Below are positions 1 through 12,453 of a stretch of 64,000 bases of DNA, in pieces (the stretch's first letter is position 1; each line of letters opens with the position of its first letter). Source of the stretch: Quillaja saponaria (taxonomy: Eukaryota > Streptophyta > Magnoliopsida > Fabales > Quillajaceae); contig CM055617.1 in assembly GCA_029379385.1 (NCBI GenBank), forward strand, positions 16,500,679-16,564,678. Direction: 5' to 3'. The notes below the pieces were generated by a model that saw only the letters and a list, made by a program, of their open reading frames with translations, was not told the origin of the DNA and did not search any database. The position numbers and the translations under genes were made by a program.

Positions 1-528
1 GTTGCCTTAACTAGCCTCACGGCTAGACTAAGAACAAAACACATAAGGACACCTCTCAGCTACTACTGGCTTGTTGGTGGTTGCCAGGTTTTTGAAAGAA
101 AGGAGGAGGAAGCTAGGTTAGCATTGCAATTAAAAGAGCTCAGTTTATGTTAGAACAGAGTTGCTGCCCTCAAAACAAGGGTACTACACCTGTTGCCATG
201 GCCTAACTTGGCTAGGTTTGATTCACACACAGACAAGGCTGCAAGGGCTGGAAAACACATGGGTAGAAAGCTCGGGAAGTAGAGAAAATGAAAGAAAAAC
301 AGAGGTGGTGAAGGGAAATAAAAGGGAAAAATGGGAGAAAAGACAAAAAATAAAAAAATCAAGGTTTTAAAAATATTTGTTTTTCTACATATTTATATAC
401 ATATTTTATATTTATTTGCTCGTTTGTTTGTATACTTTAATTTATCATTTGTATGTATTTATTTATTGTATAACTAAGAGTTACTTAAATAACACTAAAA
501 CGTGTCACTTCGATACTAGGTTATAACA
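1..528 (-). mobile_element. Partial long LTR (Tekay-like family A), minus orientation
   Basis: Right edge reads ...ctaggttataaca, the reverse complement of the TGTTATAACC start shared by the other family-A LTRs (for example at 60595 and 52909). Inward of it come the AT-rich stretch with 'taactaagagttac' and then a purine-rich block at about 280-350, which is the pyrimidine-rich leader block read on the plus strand. The rest of the LTR lies left of the window. The open frame at 150-362 (minus) is only this pyrimidine block translated and I do not regard it as a gene. Confidence 0.7.
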
Positions 529-799
529 TGATGTTAAGGTTAGGGTACTGTAATTAAGGTTAAAGTACCGTAATTAGGCTAGGATACCGTAATTAGGTTT
601 AGGATGCCATAATTAAGATTTGGATTAGGATACCGTAACTAAGGTTTGGGTACTGTAATTATGTTTAGGGCATAGCAATTAGAATTATGGTACCGTAATT
701 AAGATTAGGGTACCATAATTAGTGTTACAATTAGGGTACCGTAATTAGGATTAGAATACCATAACTAGGGTTGGCGTATCATAACTAGGGTTAGAGTAC
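529..799. repeat. ~20-bp minisatellite, left part (telomere-like core)
   Basis: About 13 degenerate copies of a 20-bp unit, consensus GGGTTAGGGTACCGTAATTA. Variation is mostly single substitutions plus 6-bp expansions (for example near 616 and 721). The tract stops in mid-unit at 799 where an LTR begins, and the same repeat resumes at 4550. The unit contains GGGTTAGGG but is not the plant telomere repeat TTTAGGG. Confidence 0.9.
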
Positions 800-3700
800 T
801 GTCACATCCCTCTCGAAGGTATGACTGGCCGGATGAATAGATATCTAAACTTCCATAACCCTCACTTCAAACAAGAAACGAACATGACACTTGACTAAAC
901 TAAATAGTAAAAGTAAATTTTATAAAACATGAGTTAACTAAAAAAAAATTGTATACTAAAACTTATAAAAATTTATTAAAAATTTCTGCAGAGGTTCCTC
1001 ATAAAGTCGAATATACCCATAAAATTTAAAAACACATTCCTATTATTATACAATAAAAACTACAACAACAAAGACAACAAGGAGCTTTACTTCGATTATT
1101 ATCATAATAATAATTAACTAGACTATTACCCCACATAAATCCAGGAACCCCACAACTCTAATGTGACTGCAAAATTTCCTCCTTTGACTTCAAGATTGAG
1201 ATTCTAAAAAATTACCTTGCCGCCAAATACTCAGCAAAGTCCATTATCGGTAACCACCATCCTCGAGATCCTATTACTAAAAAAATAACCATAAAAGATG
1301 AATGAGTCCTACGGACTCAGTGAGTGGAAAATTGTACTTAAAGGGTACTAGCATCACCCAACACATGTATAAAATATATTATCAATTAATATCGATATGT
1401 CATAAATTTCAAAACTACTAATATTACACATATACAAATACGGAAATATAAAACTTAGCTAACACATTTCAATTAGTATATTGTATAATCCACTTAAAAC
1501 AATCAAGGCAATCAAAGTATACAGAGCAAGGAAAGGGCCAACAAAGCAACTCAGCCCCGCACAATAGTATCTCTCCCCACCGGGCATTTACGCGCCAGCA
1601 TAGCAGGTTAATTCTCCGTACATAATCTATCCCACCGGAGCTGAGCACTCATTTCTTTTAAAACAATTGTCAGAATTAGAGTATCTCATATCAAATCAAA
1701 ATATCCTAGGTGCACCTAGATTTCAATTTTAGAAATAAAAATCATTTCTCAAAAAAAACTCACTTTGTTAGCCCTTATCAATCACAACCAATATCAAACC
1801 AACATAATTCAAATAAATCACTGAAATACTGTACTTGCTTATTTTCCATATATGACATCTATTCAAATACACATATTACACATAATAATCTAGCCCCTAA
1901 AGATAACAATTAACCACTCACCTTTAACAGATTTCATTCGTCACTTATACTTGCATTCATATGTCTCATCGGGTCCACATTAGGATCTGGAACTGAAATG
2001 TAGTTCGTAAAAGTTATTGTTATAATCTTTTAATTACTAAGCTTATATATCAACTTATATAAGTTTCTTTATGGAAGTTTTTTTTTAAGCTATTACATGT
2101 CAAGTAGTATAAATTGTATTTTATGTTGTAAGGTTGATAATGAAAAGACATTTTGAATGTTTTGACAATGCATAGGATAGAAAAAAAACTATTAAAAAAG
2201 ATTAAAAAAAAAACACTAGTGCATTAGAAATATTAAAACTATCCAAACTTGAGGTTTGGACCAGTTTTCACTTTAACAGTCATATCTTTCTTTAAGAAAT
2301 TCCAAATCCAGTTTCGTAAAATTTATAAAAGGAAATCCAATTCCATTTATTAGATTTATTAATAGGCAAGTATATCTTTCTAGATAAGTATCATATGTAT
2401 TATTTGGATGTGTATATTAGTACAATTATTTATTTAAAGTTTACTCCTTTTAGGCATTTCATGACCTCCTTGGATATATGTTTATTTTCACTTACATGCT
2501 TAATCAAATTTAATAAAACCAAGTTGAAACATTAACTTTAGGAATTTAGCTAGCTTTATTATTTAGAAAATTTTCCTAAAATAAGCCTTGAACTCCCTCA
2601 ATTCTTCACATAAACAAACCAGAGCACTCGTGAAATTCCTGGTTGCCAACCTTTGATTCCAATATTTATAGAATTCTCATACTTGGGAATTAAATTACAA
2701 AAATTTCCAATATAGTGTTTCAAGATGTTAGAAACAACTTTCATTCAGAGTTTCAGAGCTAATTTCATTCATAACCCCTAATGAAGTCTTCCAGATTGAC
2801 TGAGGTTCACTAAAAATCCTGAATGAATTAGCCACAGTCTAATAGCTCTAACCAACAATATACTCGGAACCAAGCTACGAAATTTTGTAGACAATATTTC
2901 AAGATCCTAAGCTACACTTTCTATTTTGAACTCTTAATTTAATTAAGACTAGGCACCCAAAACACAAGATTTTTCTAACCCACAAAATCTAACCCTACAT
3001 CCCTTTAACAACCTCTTAACTTTCATTTTCTAACATTTTACCCACAACTAACCCTCCTTTATTCATACCTATTACTCACTTTCATTTACTCCTTAACCCA
3101 CAACACTAACCAACCATTCTCTATTCTTGCTTATGAACTTTTTATTTAAATTTCAATAACAACTAATCACCAATAATTAAATTCACCAAATTTTACTCAC
3201 AAGGTTTAAATTAGTTCCGTTCAAGCATTTTATCAAACACCTTAAAGGCATTCTCAATCTCATACCACATATATGTGTATATATATACATACCTCCAAAG
3301 AATCAACCCAATTTCATCAATTCATATTATTCACATTTCAAACATTGAATTCAAGTTAAACCAATTATCTAAAGCTATTCTAAAATTTAAATTATCCACT
3401 TTCATCATTACTATATTTCAATTCGAAGCTTTTCTCTTCTCATACACCCAACTATTATTTATGTTCTTTGTTTACAACTCATATTTTAATCTACCTAATC
3501 CTTTACTTATAACAAACATCACCAAGAGTTTCTTCAATTCTAAAGCAACTTAAACCAAACCAATATCTAATTCAAAAACTAAGCCAACTTACCTCCCCCA
3601 CACCTAACTCTCAAGTGGCAGCTCTCCTTATACCACACAGCCAAGCAAGAGGCAGCCACACCCAAGCATGACTCCAAGCTTTATCCAAGAAGAAAAAAAA

Positions 3701-4549
3701 CTTTGCAACAACAAAAGGAAGTATGGTTGATTGAATCTGGTGGCTACCCATTCAATATTCAGCTGGGCTGTAAGGAAAAAAGCAAGTTTACTGCCAAGCA
3801 AAGAAGAAAAACAAAAAGGGGAAGAGTACAGCAAGACAGAGCACAGTAAAAACAGGGTATTGGTTTTAGAAAATATGAAAAAATAAAAAAATAAAAAATA
3901 AAAAATAAGAAAAGAGGACAATTGTTGTACTCAAGTTTTGCTTGACTAAGGAGTACCAAAACTCAACTCTACGCACTCCAAATTTGGAAGGAAAGACCAG
4001 CTACCAACGGTTGGCAGCTTACCCACCCAAAACAACTAAGCAAGACAAGAACAAAGCAAGGAAAAGGAAGGAAGGAAGGAGATGTTTCAAGGAGACGGTT
4101 CTCAGCTGGAACTAGACAAAGGCAAAATTTCTAGAGAAAACAATGGCAGTGAAGGAAAGTAAGAGGAAGGTGCAACCAAGGATAAAACAAAAGAAGGATG
4201 TAGAATTTTCTAAGGGGAAAATCGGTCCCAGATAGAAAGGAAAGGGAAAAATAAAAATAGAGAAAAACAAAACAGTATGAGCAAAAATCAAAATCAACAA
4301 ATAAAGTGTGTGGTAGATATTTACCTACTTTTTGATTTATAAACATGTCTGCAAATTTATCCTTAATTTTTTTTAAAAAAAATTATATATGCACATGTTG
4401 AATTGTATTGTTTACTTATTTGATTTGCTTGTAGTGTAAATTAAATCTTGATATATTTATACCTATACATTAATTATTCATTCATTTGAATTTACTTGAT
4501 CACAATGTTATTTATTTTACGATAACAATTACCCAACATTTTAAAAACA
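800..4549 (-). mobile_element. Solo long LTR, family A, inserted in the minisatellite
   Basis: The left end tgtcacatccctctcg is the reverse complement of the family-A 3' end (...gagggatgtgaca; compare 48009 and 40068). Shared modules follow in minus order: caaggagctttac near 1080 (the GGAGCTCC module, degraded), 'aatgtgactgcaaaa' near 1160, and the stem-loop TGAGTCC-TAC-GGACTCA at 1303-1319. A purine-rich block (the pyrimidine leader of the minus strand) occupies about 3650-4270. The right end is blurred: 'acccaaca' at 4538 or 'aaaaaca' at 4549 could be the terminus. The minisatellite continues on both sides, so this is an insertion; no perfect TSD survives (agtac versus tacta). Open frames at 3275-3553 (+), 3628-3921 (-) and 4112-4346 (-) are low-complexity and not called. 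Confidence 0.75.
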
Positions 4550-4800
4550 TACTAGGGTTTAAGTACCATTACTAGAATTAGGATAACGTAACTATGGTTA
4601 GGGTACCGTAACTATGGTTAAGATACTATAATAAAGATTAGGGGTAGGGTACCGTAACTAGGATTAGGGTTACGATACCGTAATTAGGGTTAGGATATTA
4701 TAATTAGGGTTAGGATATTGTAATTAGGATTAGCGTATCGTAATTAATGTTAAGGGTATCGTAATTAGGGGTGGAATTAGGGTACCATAATTAGGGTTAG
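4550..4800. repeat. ~20-bp minisatellite, right part
   Basis: About 12 further copies of the GGGTTAGGGTACCGTAATTA-type unit, in the same orientation and phase family as 529-799. It was evidently one array before the LTR at 800-4549 inserted. Confidence 0.9.
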
Positions 4801-6603
4801 TTTGTTTTTGTTCTAATTCTTTTCGTATTAATAAACCTATAATTTGTCAATAACTATATATCAATAGTATCATTACTCATCTAAAACAGAATATCTTTAA
4901 CAGGATAAGTCCTATTTCAGATTTTTTTTTTTTTTTTTTTCCTATCAGAAAATGACATGCACCAAACAATTGATTGCCCTTACAAATTTTAAATAAATAT
5001 TGAAAAACTCTCTCATCATTAAATGGACATGATTATTTTTACTAAATTATTTTATTTTTTATTATAATCTGATTTATAATTGAATTCTTTTGACTTGGCT
5101 TGACATTTTTTTAAAACTTATCTTCTTTTTTTCATCTTTACAACTTCCAATTCTTTTTCCCTCATATTTACCACTTCCAATTCTTTTTCCCTCATTTTTG
5201 GATACAATAATCAGCTAATTCGGTTCTGCACCCAACATATATTGTGTTATACTCGTATCAAAATTATTGTATCCAAAACACCTGTCTCCCCTTCCGTAGA
5301 GAAGTCCATTTTCATATGGAAGATTAATACCTTATTCAACGGCATATTGAATTGTTTCTTGCATCTCTACATTTTTATTTTTTTTAGTTTATCATATAAC
5401 AAAATATTATAAAAACTATTATGTCTATATTTCCTACCATACAGTTACAAAGAAATGATTACATCTTTACTATTTTTAGGTATAAAATGAGATTACAATA
5501 TACAATGAGGTCCACATTGCCAAAATAATGAAAAAAAAAACACCATAAAAACAAAACTGTAGAACATAATCTTCATCATCATTTTGTTTACATAAGTAAT
5601 CATTGACGAATCAAGAATACCAATGAGTATTTTAGCTTAAAATTTTTTTTTAAATAAACATAGAAATATGATGAGCATTTTGTTACACTAAAAATTGAAA
5701 AGTTGATGAATCAATTTTTTTATATTTATTTTATTTTATAAAAAAAAAAGGTTCTGCAATGTGAATTAGTGTTTAGCTTATTTCAATGAATATGTTATTT
5801 TCAATTACAAAAAGTCATGTTACGATGTTTACTATAATTTTTTAAATTAATATTATTTTTTTAACGTTTCTCAGCAATTTGCTCTTATTCATAATATCAT
5901 AGTTCATCTGTATGCTTGGATTCATTTGAATAAGACTCTTTGAAAGGTATCTCAAAAATCATGTACAATTAATCCATCTTTTTAAATATTATTGTTTATT
6001 AATGTATTCTACTCATTGAGACTTCGTTAGTTGTTTTGATAATATCCAAAACCATCTCCTGACTCCAACCCATTATTTCATTTTCATGGCTTGATGATTT
6101 TTATTTGTTTTGATAGGTTAACACATAGTAAAAAAGGCATACAATATGCCATGGATAACAAAATGTCAATAATTTCGATGAGGAAACATGAAGAACAAGA
6201 ATAGTAAAAAAAAAAAAAAAACTCAACAAGAATCCACGCTTCATTAAAAGAAACTATATAATTTTTAGAATGTTAAAATTCTTAATTGTTAGTTATACTA
6301 TTCTTAAGTTTCTTAATTCAATACAAAAAAATTTGTGTATCCTCTTTTCTTCTCTCATTTTTTTGACATGAATGATTCTATGATTCCATTTTAAGTGGAT
6401 TCCTCTTTCGTTATATTTATTTTCTTGTTTTCTTTTTATAATTTACAACTTTGCAACGATACAAACACATTTGGTATATCAAAGAGTTATCAAATCAACA
6501 AATTAAACAAATTGCTTCAATTAATAATTTTTTTCCCTGAATGAGGCATATTGGGTCTATAATCTATAGAATGAAAGATAGTTCTCGCTTGATAATGCAT
6601 GAT
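4801..6603. other. AT-rich intergenic DNA, no gene seen
   Basis: No reading frame, RNA gene or transposon terminus was recognised. It contains homopolymer runs (T18-20 near 4922) and one perfect-looking short tandem duplication, annotated separately. Confidence 0.5.
5137..5196. repeat. 30-bp tandem duplication
   Basis: Two adjacent 30-bp copies differing at two positions, each containing 'cttccaattctttttccc'. This is a recent local duplication. Confidence 0.85.
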
Positions 6604-6940
6604 TGTACCAATCTATTAATATCATTCATGTGGCATTACATAATGAACTAATCCAAACTGTAACTACCACTATTAATTGCTATTAATATTATAATGAAGG
6701 CCAATTTTGTCCATTATTATTATAACGCATGTCATAGCTATTGTGATTAATGCTCCGACATAACCCTTACATAAAGAGCTTCAAAACCTCAAAACAAGAT
6801 AGGTTGTTCCTCTAATTCATACACTTTACAACTTATATCTCTAATCTTATTGACTTTAGTATTTTAGTTATCACAGGTCAAAAGAACAGCCTCTTTACAG
6901 GTCAACCATGTGAAGAACACCTTGGTCTGTCAGATTTAAA
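6604..6940 (+). mobile_element. 5' LTR of a small LTR retrotransposon
   Basis: Starts TGTACCAATCTATTAATATC and is similar over its whole length to 16883-17221 (shared 'actaatccaaactctaac', 'attaatattataatgg', a 'cataactcctatataaagag'-type TATA region, and 'aacttatatctctgatc'). A primer-binding-site-like sequence follows directly at 6941. The two copies, of about 337 and 339 bp in the same orientation, bracket one element. Confidence 0.75.
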
Positions 6941-6957
6941 ATTGGCGCCTTCTGTGG
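6941..6957 (+). promoter_or_regulatory. Primer binding site of the small LTR element
   Basis: 'attggcgccttctgtgg' matches the TTGGCGCC-type site that follows the 5' LTR in many plant Ty3/gypsy elements (Tat/Ogre-like and related groups). Position directly after the LTR supports the call. The tRNA species is not determined. Confidence 0.65.
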
Positions 6958-8205
6958 TCCATTAAATTTGGATTTCTAATCCCAAAATAAAAACTTCAAA
7001 AACTCTTGAATATAGTAGATCCATTCTTCGACTTTTCGAACTGGTTTCAGAATCAAATTGCACATCTGAGCACACCACTAGAGCGAGAACTGTTCCTCAC
7101 CCAACATATGTAAAGATAGCCATCATGGAAGGCGGCACTCGCCTCCACACGCCGCCAGTACATTGGCCAATTCCAAAACTTTCCAACTTCTGGCAGCAGC
7201 ATTTGTCAATTTCCTCTAACCTGCGGTAGGTAAGTATGGCTAATCAACCTCCTACAACAACCACCTTCCTTCACTGATCAAGATGCCAAAAACGACACCT
7301 CCATTGGAGGTTACGCATGCCCCCACATGCCTTTAAAGCTCACAGTGGCCAAAACATGGGTAGTGGCCGTTTAAGCCATTTCCACCCCTTTTTTGGTGGC
7401 CTAATGCTGCTAATGAACCCTCAGCAATGTTCACCCCCTCATTTCGATTAAAGAGCTACTGACCATGCCACTAAAGAAGGTGGCACGCACCACCAAAAAT
7501 GGCGGCCAACTTTATCGCCTCAACTAGAGGTGAACTTTATCCCTCAACTAGAGGTGAGCAGGAACCGCCTAAACTCAACAACTCGAACCGAACCCAAACC
7601 GATCGACCTGATATCCAACAACTCGAGCCCCTAGTCGGTTTCTGTCAGGTTGCCATGTCTATTTTATTTCGGTTCGGTTGATTGTTTCGATTGTGGAAGG
7701 TTGTAGGGTTCGAATAACTGACCCAAACCAACATATATATATATATATTTTTTTTTAGTTTTATAAAATTCAAAAATTACCTAATACCCTATCTCAAACT
7801 CAGCTCTGTGCCTCTTTGCTCTCGTTCAGTATTTCAATCCCAATCCTAGCCCACAGCCACCATCGTTCCGAGTCCCAGCCACCATTCACCATCGTTCCCA
7901 GTCCCAGTCCTAGAGTCCATTCTTGAAGATTAAGTCTAAAGCGCAGTAGTCAACCAGACCCAGTCCTCTCGATCTCAAACTCAGCTCTTGTTCGTTCATA
8001 GCCGCCATCACCCTCTTCTTCTTCCTCTTGTTCTATTTGAAGCTAAAGACGTGAAGATCTGCTCTATCAATCCATCAGTTCGGGAAGTCTGAAGCTGAAG
8101 CTCAGCTGTAGCCAGTCCTTGATCTTCTCTAGATCAAGTTTGAAGCTGAAGATCTACTCCACTCATGCTCACTGCTCAACCAGTCAATACTCTAATTTCT
8201 CACTC

Positions 8206-8761
8206 TTCTAGTTTGTTTTCTGTTTGATTTTTTTATTTCTCATTTTATTTCGAGAACTTCAATTTTGTTGTTTTCTGTTGTTGGATTTAGTTACTTGTTA
8301 TTCATGGATTTTGAATTGTTTTTTCATCTGGGAATTATGCTTGTTTCCAAAATTGTATGCTTAAGAATTTGAAAGTTTTAATTTGCTAAACTACTAAATT
8401 TTTTAGGGTCCAATTCAAGTTTTTACTAATGGGTTTATGAGTAGGAAAAGAGTTATCTCGTGTATCTCATAGACCCAATAAATCTCATATAAAAAAAAAT
8501 TCAATCGAAAGAAACTGAATGTTAAGATCATTGTTTGTTAAAGGAGTTCAAGAAGGCATTCTCAAGTGGTTGAGAATTTGAATATGCTGTATTGCAATTT
8601 GCAATTTGTGTTACATCTATATTTTCTAGTTTGTTTTCTGTTTGATTTTTCTATTTCTCATTCTATTTCCAGAGCTTCAATTTTGTTGTTTTCTGTTTAT
8701 TGGATTTAGTTACTTGTTATTCATGGATTTTAAATTGTTTTTTCATATGGGATGCTTGTTT
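8206..8761 (+). repeat. ~140-bp direct duplication in the hAT leader
   Basis: 8206-8347 and 8624-8761 are near-identical (both begin ttctagtttgttttctgttt and end near 'tgcttgttt'), separated by about 276 bp. Both copies lie upstream of the transposase start. Open frames in this stretch (8642-8884 +, 8819-9058 -) do not resemble a protein. Confidence 0.85.
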
Positions 8762-9297
8762 CTATTAGTGAATGGAAGCAGATTTTATTGGATTTTCAGT
8801 CAACATTACTTATCTGCTTTAAAAATCAATGTTGTGGTGTTGCCTAAAAATTGTAGGATAGTTTGTGATCTGAGAAATTATTGATGGGATGATTGGGTTT
8901 GAATAGTCTTTCTTGGGTTTGAAAAGCAATGTTATTGGGAATAAAGTATCATGGAACTTTATGAAGGCAATTAGACTTGGTAAGGTAGAAAATAAAACTT
9001 GAGTGCGAGATATCATTGTTCCTTTTGGACTTTGGTTGTAAGGGAGTTCAATAATCAAGTGGCTTCGGTCAATGACTCAATGTTAGTGATCCAAGCCATG
9101 TTGGTATAGAACCTAAACTTAATTGATAGTTTTCTGAATTTCTAGAATTTATTATATCAAAGTGACCGTATAAGCTATAACAGGGTATATTTACAACAAC
9201 TCAACTAACTATATATACATTAGTTAATTAGTATTTTACATTTTATGAAGATTCTTATTATCGTATTTTTATGATATGTTTTAATTTTGATTCATAG

Positions 9298-11440
9298 ATG
9301 GATGATACTCGAGGGATACCATTAGATCCAAATGAAGTTGAGATGTTGTCTGATTTTGAAAATGATTTAGAAGCATTAAATTCAAACCAAGTGGGCAACA
9401 AATCCAAGAGAAAAGCATTTTCAAAGCCTCCTTTGCCAGGTAAGAAAAAGGCCTAAACATCTTGGGTTTGGGAACACTTCACACATGTTGAGGGTACTTC
9501 TAGACTTAATCATAGATCTGCATGTAATTGGTGTGGTATTACTTATGCTTCTCATTCTAAGAAAAATGGAAACTCTAATTTAGGGACACACTTTAAGTAT
9601 CAATGCAAGAAATTTCCTAAACATTTATTGCCTGGCTGGGATAGAGGTCAAACTGTTTTAACTGATTATGCTACAAAAAAATTGATAGGGGAAATGAAGT
9701 GAGTAGCAAGGGAAGTACATTTGGAAGTGTTTCTTACAAGTATAATGAGAGGGCTTGTAGGGAAGCTGTGGCTAGGTATATTATAATGAATGAACTACCT
9801 TTTAGTTATGTTGAAACGGAGGGATTTCATATGTTTGTAAGTCAATTGTGCCCTAAAATGCATGTGCCCTCTAGGTGAACAATGGCTAGAGACATTTACA
9901 AGTTATTTTTGACTGAAAAGCATAAATTAAAAAGGTGGCTGGTTAATAACAAGCAAATAGTTTCACTCACAACCAATTGCTGGACTTCAGTTCAAAACAT
10001 GAACTATTTGTGTTTGACTAGTCATTTTATTGACAATGAATGGAAGTTGCATAAGAGAATCTTAAACTTTTGTGTAATTGTTTATCACAGGGGTGAGACT
10101 ATTGGAAAGACTATGAGGGGTGCTTGTTGGATTGGGGTATAGACAGGGTCTTTTGTGTTACAGTAGACAATGCTTCTTCAAATGATAGGGCATTTAATTA
10201 CTTAGCTGATAAAGTTACTAACTAGGGAGGGTCTATTTTGAATGGAGACTTGATGCATGTTAGGTGTTGTGCACACATACTTAATCTAATTTTCCATGAT
10301 GGCTTGAAAGAATTAGACATGTTTGTGCTTAGAATTCGAACAACTATTAAGTATGTTAAGTCTTCATCTTTAAGGATGATGAGATTTATAAAATGTGCAG
10401 AAGTAGAGAAAATTTGTACCAAGGCATTTGTGAGTTTAGATGTACCTACAAGGTGGAACTCCACATTCTTAATGTTGGATTCATCTGTGAAGCATGAAAA
10501 AACCTTTAATAAGTTAAAGATAAAGGATGGTCAATATAGAAGTGAGTTTGAGAATGATGCTAAGTTAGGAAAGTCCACTCCTACTAGTGAAGATTAGGAA
10601 AAAGCTAAGGTGTTTATAGAATTTTTAAAGCTTTTTTATAATGTAACAAATAGAATATTTGGTTCATTGTATATTACATCATGTGTATACTTTCATGATT
10701 TTTGTGACATATTAGCTTGTATTTAGAAATGGATAGGAAGTGGTAATAAATCATTTGAGAAGATGGCAGTAAGTATGAAAGAAAAACATGACAAATATTG
10801 GGGTGATATTAATAAAATCAATCACATTTTCTTTGTTTCTTTAGTACTTGACCCTCGATACAAGTTAAGGTTTATTACTTATGGGTTCAAGAAATTGTTT
10901 GGGGAGGAAGAAGCTGAGTTCATGACATGGAAGTGAAGGGCACATTAGAAAGATTATTTGACCACTATAAGATTTATGAACAAACAAATGAGGAAATGGA
11001 TGCCTTCTCAAATGATATAACTACATCTTCTTCACGACATGCAAGTTCAAGTGATGATGTTTCTAGTATCTTTGCCAAGGATTTTATGAATAAAATTACT
11101 CAAGAGGAGTCTCTACCTGGAAAATTTGAGTTGGATAGGTATTATTTGGAGTTACATGAGCCTATAACTAAAAAGTTTGACATTTTGGAGTGGTGGAAAT
11201 TAAATTCAGGAAAGTACAAAGTGTTAAGCAAATTGGCTAAAGATGTTTTGGGGGTTCCTATTACTACAGTTACTTCTGAATCAGCTTTTTCTACCGGAAG
11301 GTAGAGTACTTGATATATATCAAAGCTCTTTAGAACAAAAGATAGTTGAGGCACTTATTTATACTCAAAATTGGCTTAAGTCTGATCCTTTATCAATAAG
11401 TTGGGAAGAATCACCCGAAGAGCAAGAGAAAATAATTTCA
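9298..11440 (+). pseudogene. hAT transposase (BED zinc finger, Ac/SLEEPER-like), disrupted
   Basis: In intact relatives this protein binds the transposon ends and catalyses cut-and-paste transposition. The probable start is ATG 9298. A BED-type zinc finger is readable at about 9460-9620 (W-V-W-E-H-F, C-x2-C as CNWCG, then H and C after KKNGNSNLGTH). The catalytic-core region follows: 'FSYVETEGF' near 9802, 'LTTNCWTS' near 9965, 'DNASSND' near 10165, and CCAHILNL near 10268. The hAT C-terminal dimerisation domain is at about 11130-11300 (WWKLN, 'VPITTVTSESAFS'), ending with a frame change into 'GRVLDIYQSSLEQK' near 11303. In-frame stops occur at 9454, 9877, 10140 and elsewhere, with frameshifts near 9690, 10930 and 11300, so no full-length protein is possible. 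The family is certain; the subclass is inferred. Confidence 0.93.
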
Positions 11441-12326
11441 GGTAATAAAACTTTATATAAGATGATTTTCAGTGTGTTTAACTTTATATAACTTTACAAC
11501 ATATATATTAATTGTTTTTTAATTTGTATTAGAGTTGTCTGGTTTTTTTCCTGAAGAAAGCTGTATTCTAGATTGAATATCATTTAGGAATTGATAACAG
11601 TGTTGTTTTTGTGGTGAGCTTTAGTTTCTCTAATACTCTTTTATGTTGTAATACTATTTTATTTGTCTTTCTTATTAAATTCTGTTTTTTTCTTTTTCTT
11701 TTTTTATTTGAAGATTGAAGAAGTTGATGCCTGCTGAAGTGCTAGAGGATGGAGGCTTGGAGCTACTGCAGCATGCCAACTAATGTTGCCTTATGTTTCT
11801 TATTTTATTTTTCTGATTTTTGGATGTTTTGTTATGTTGAATTTAAATTTTTATGTTGTTTTTTGAAGTTTGAACTTTGAACTTTGATTAAGGATATGTG
11901 TATTGTGATATGTTATGACTGTTTTGTTTTCGATGTGCTGGGACTAGGCTTTTATAGTTTAGATGTTTTTTCTAGTAGTGAACCATTCCAAATGATGTTT
12001 TGCTTATTTTGGATGAATTTTATTACTTTGGACAGGTTATTTTTTTTGATTTCTAGTTATAATGTATTATTTCATGATTTATTGAGTTTAACTGTTTAAG
12101 CAGATGAATAGATTTTAAAATTATATAATTTGGATTGTTATGGATTTTTCTTTCAAATTTAGTTGATTTTTGGTTTCCAATAGGTTTAAATTGATTAAAA
12201 AATGAATTTGGGCTTTAGCCTTTAGTTTTGGAGGGAAAAAAAAACACACATGCACACACCATAATTGACCCGAACCAACTTAGTTCGGTTTGGGAATCAG
12301 TTTGGACAACTATACAACTGACATTG

Positions 12327-12376
12327 TCTGTTAGGAAGGTCGGTTAGGAAGATCGGTTAAGAAGGTTGGTTAGGGA
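12327..12376. repeat. 13-bp subterminal repeat array of the hAT element
   Basis: Four tandem degenerate copies of GGTCGGTTAGGAA, about 80 bp from the right terminus. Related TCGGTT/AACCGA words recur at 7575-7690 and 12390-12440. The position and repetition fit transposase-binding subterminal repeats; the function is inferred. Confidence 0.7.
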
Positions 12377-12453
12377 ATTTTAATAACTGACTAGGTCAGT
12401 TCGGTTGGGTAGAACTCCCAGAATCGACCGAACCGACCCAATGCTCACCCCTA

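Larger units (their letters stand above)
7549..12453 (+). mobile_element. hAT DNA transposon with degenerate transposase
   Basis: A 12-bp terminal inverted repeat (TAGAGGTGAGCA left; TGCTCACCCCTA right, 11 of 12 matching) is flanked by a perfect 8-bp TSD, ccctcaac, at 7541-7548 and 12454-12461. This is the hallmark hAT TSD length. The interior carries a BED-finger/hAT transposase pseudogene. Subterminal repeats of CGAACCGA/TCGGTT type occur near both ends, as expected for transposase binding. The element sits inside the small LTR retrotransposon. The transposase is broken, so the copy could move only if helped in trans. Confidence 0.95.

Noticed and set aside
1303..1319. Hammerhead ribozyme (retrozyme) core
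   Set aside because: The CUGANGA and GAAA core boxes are not present in the required arrangement around the stem-loop.
3628..4346. Overlapping hydrophobic reading frames on the minus strand
   Set aside because: They translate the pyrimidine-rich leader of a family-A LTR; equivalent frames in other copies (150-362, 52252-52741, 60142-60348) do not conserve a sequence.
529..4800. CRISPR-like or true interstitial telomere array
   Set aside because: The units are contiguous with no spacers, the genome is a plant's, and the unit is 20 bp and not the TTTAGGG telomere repeat.
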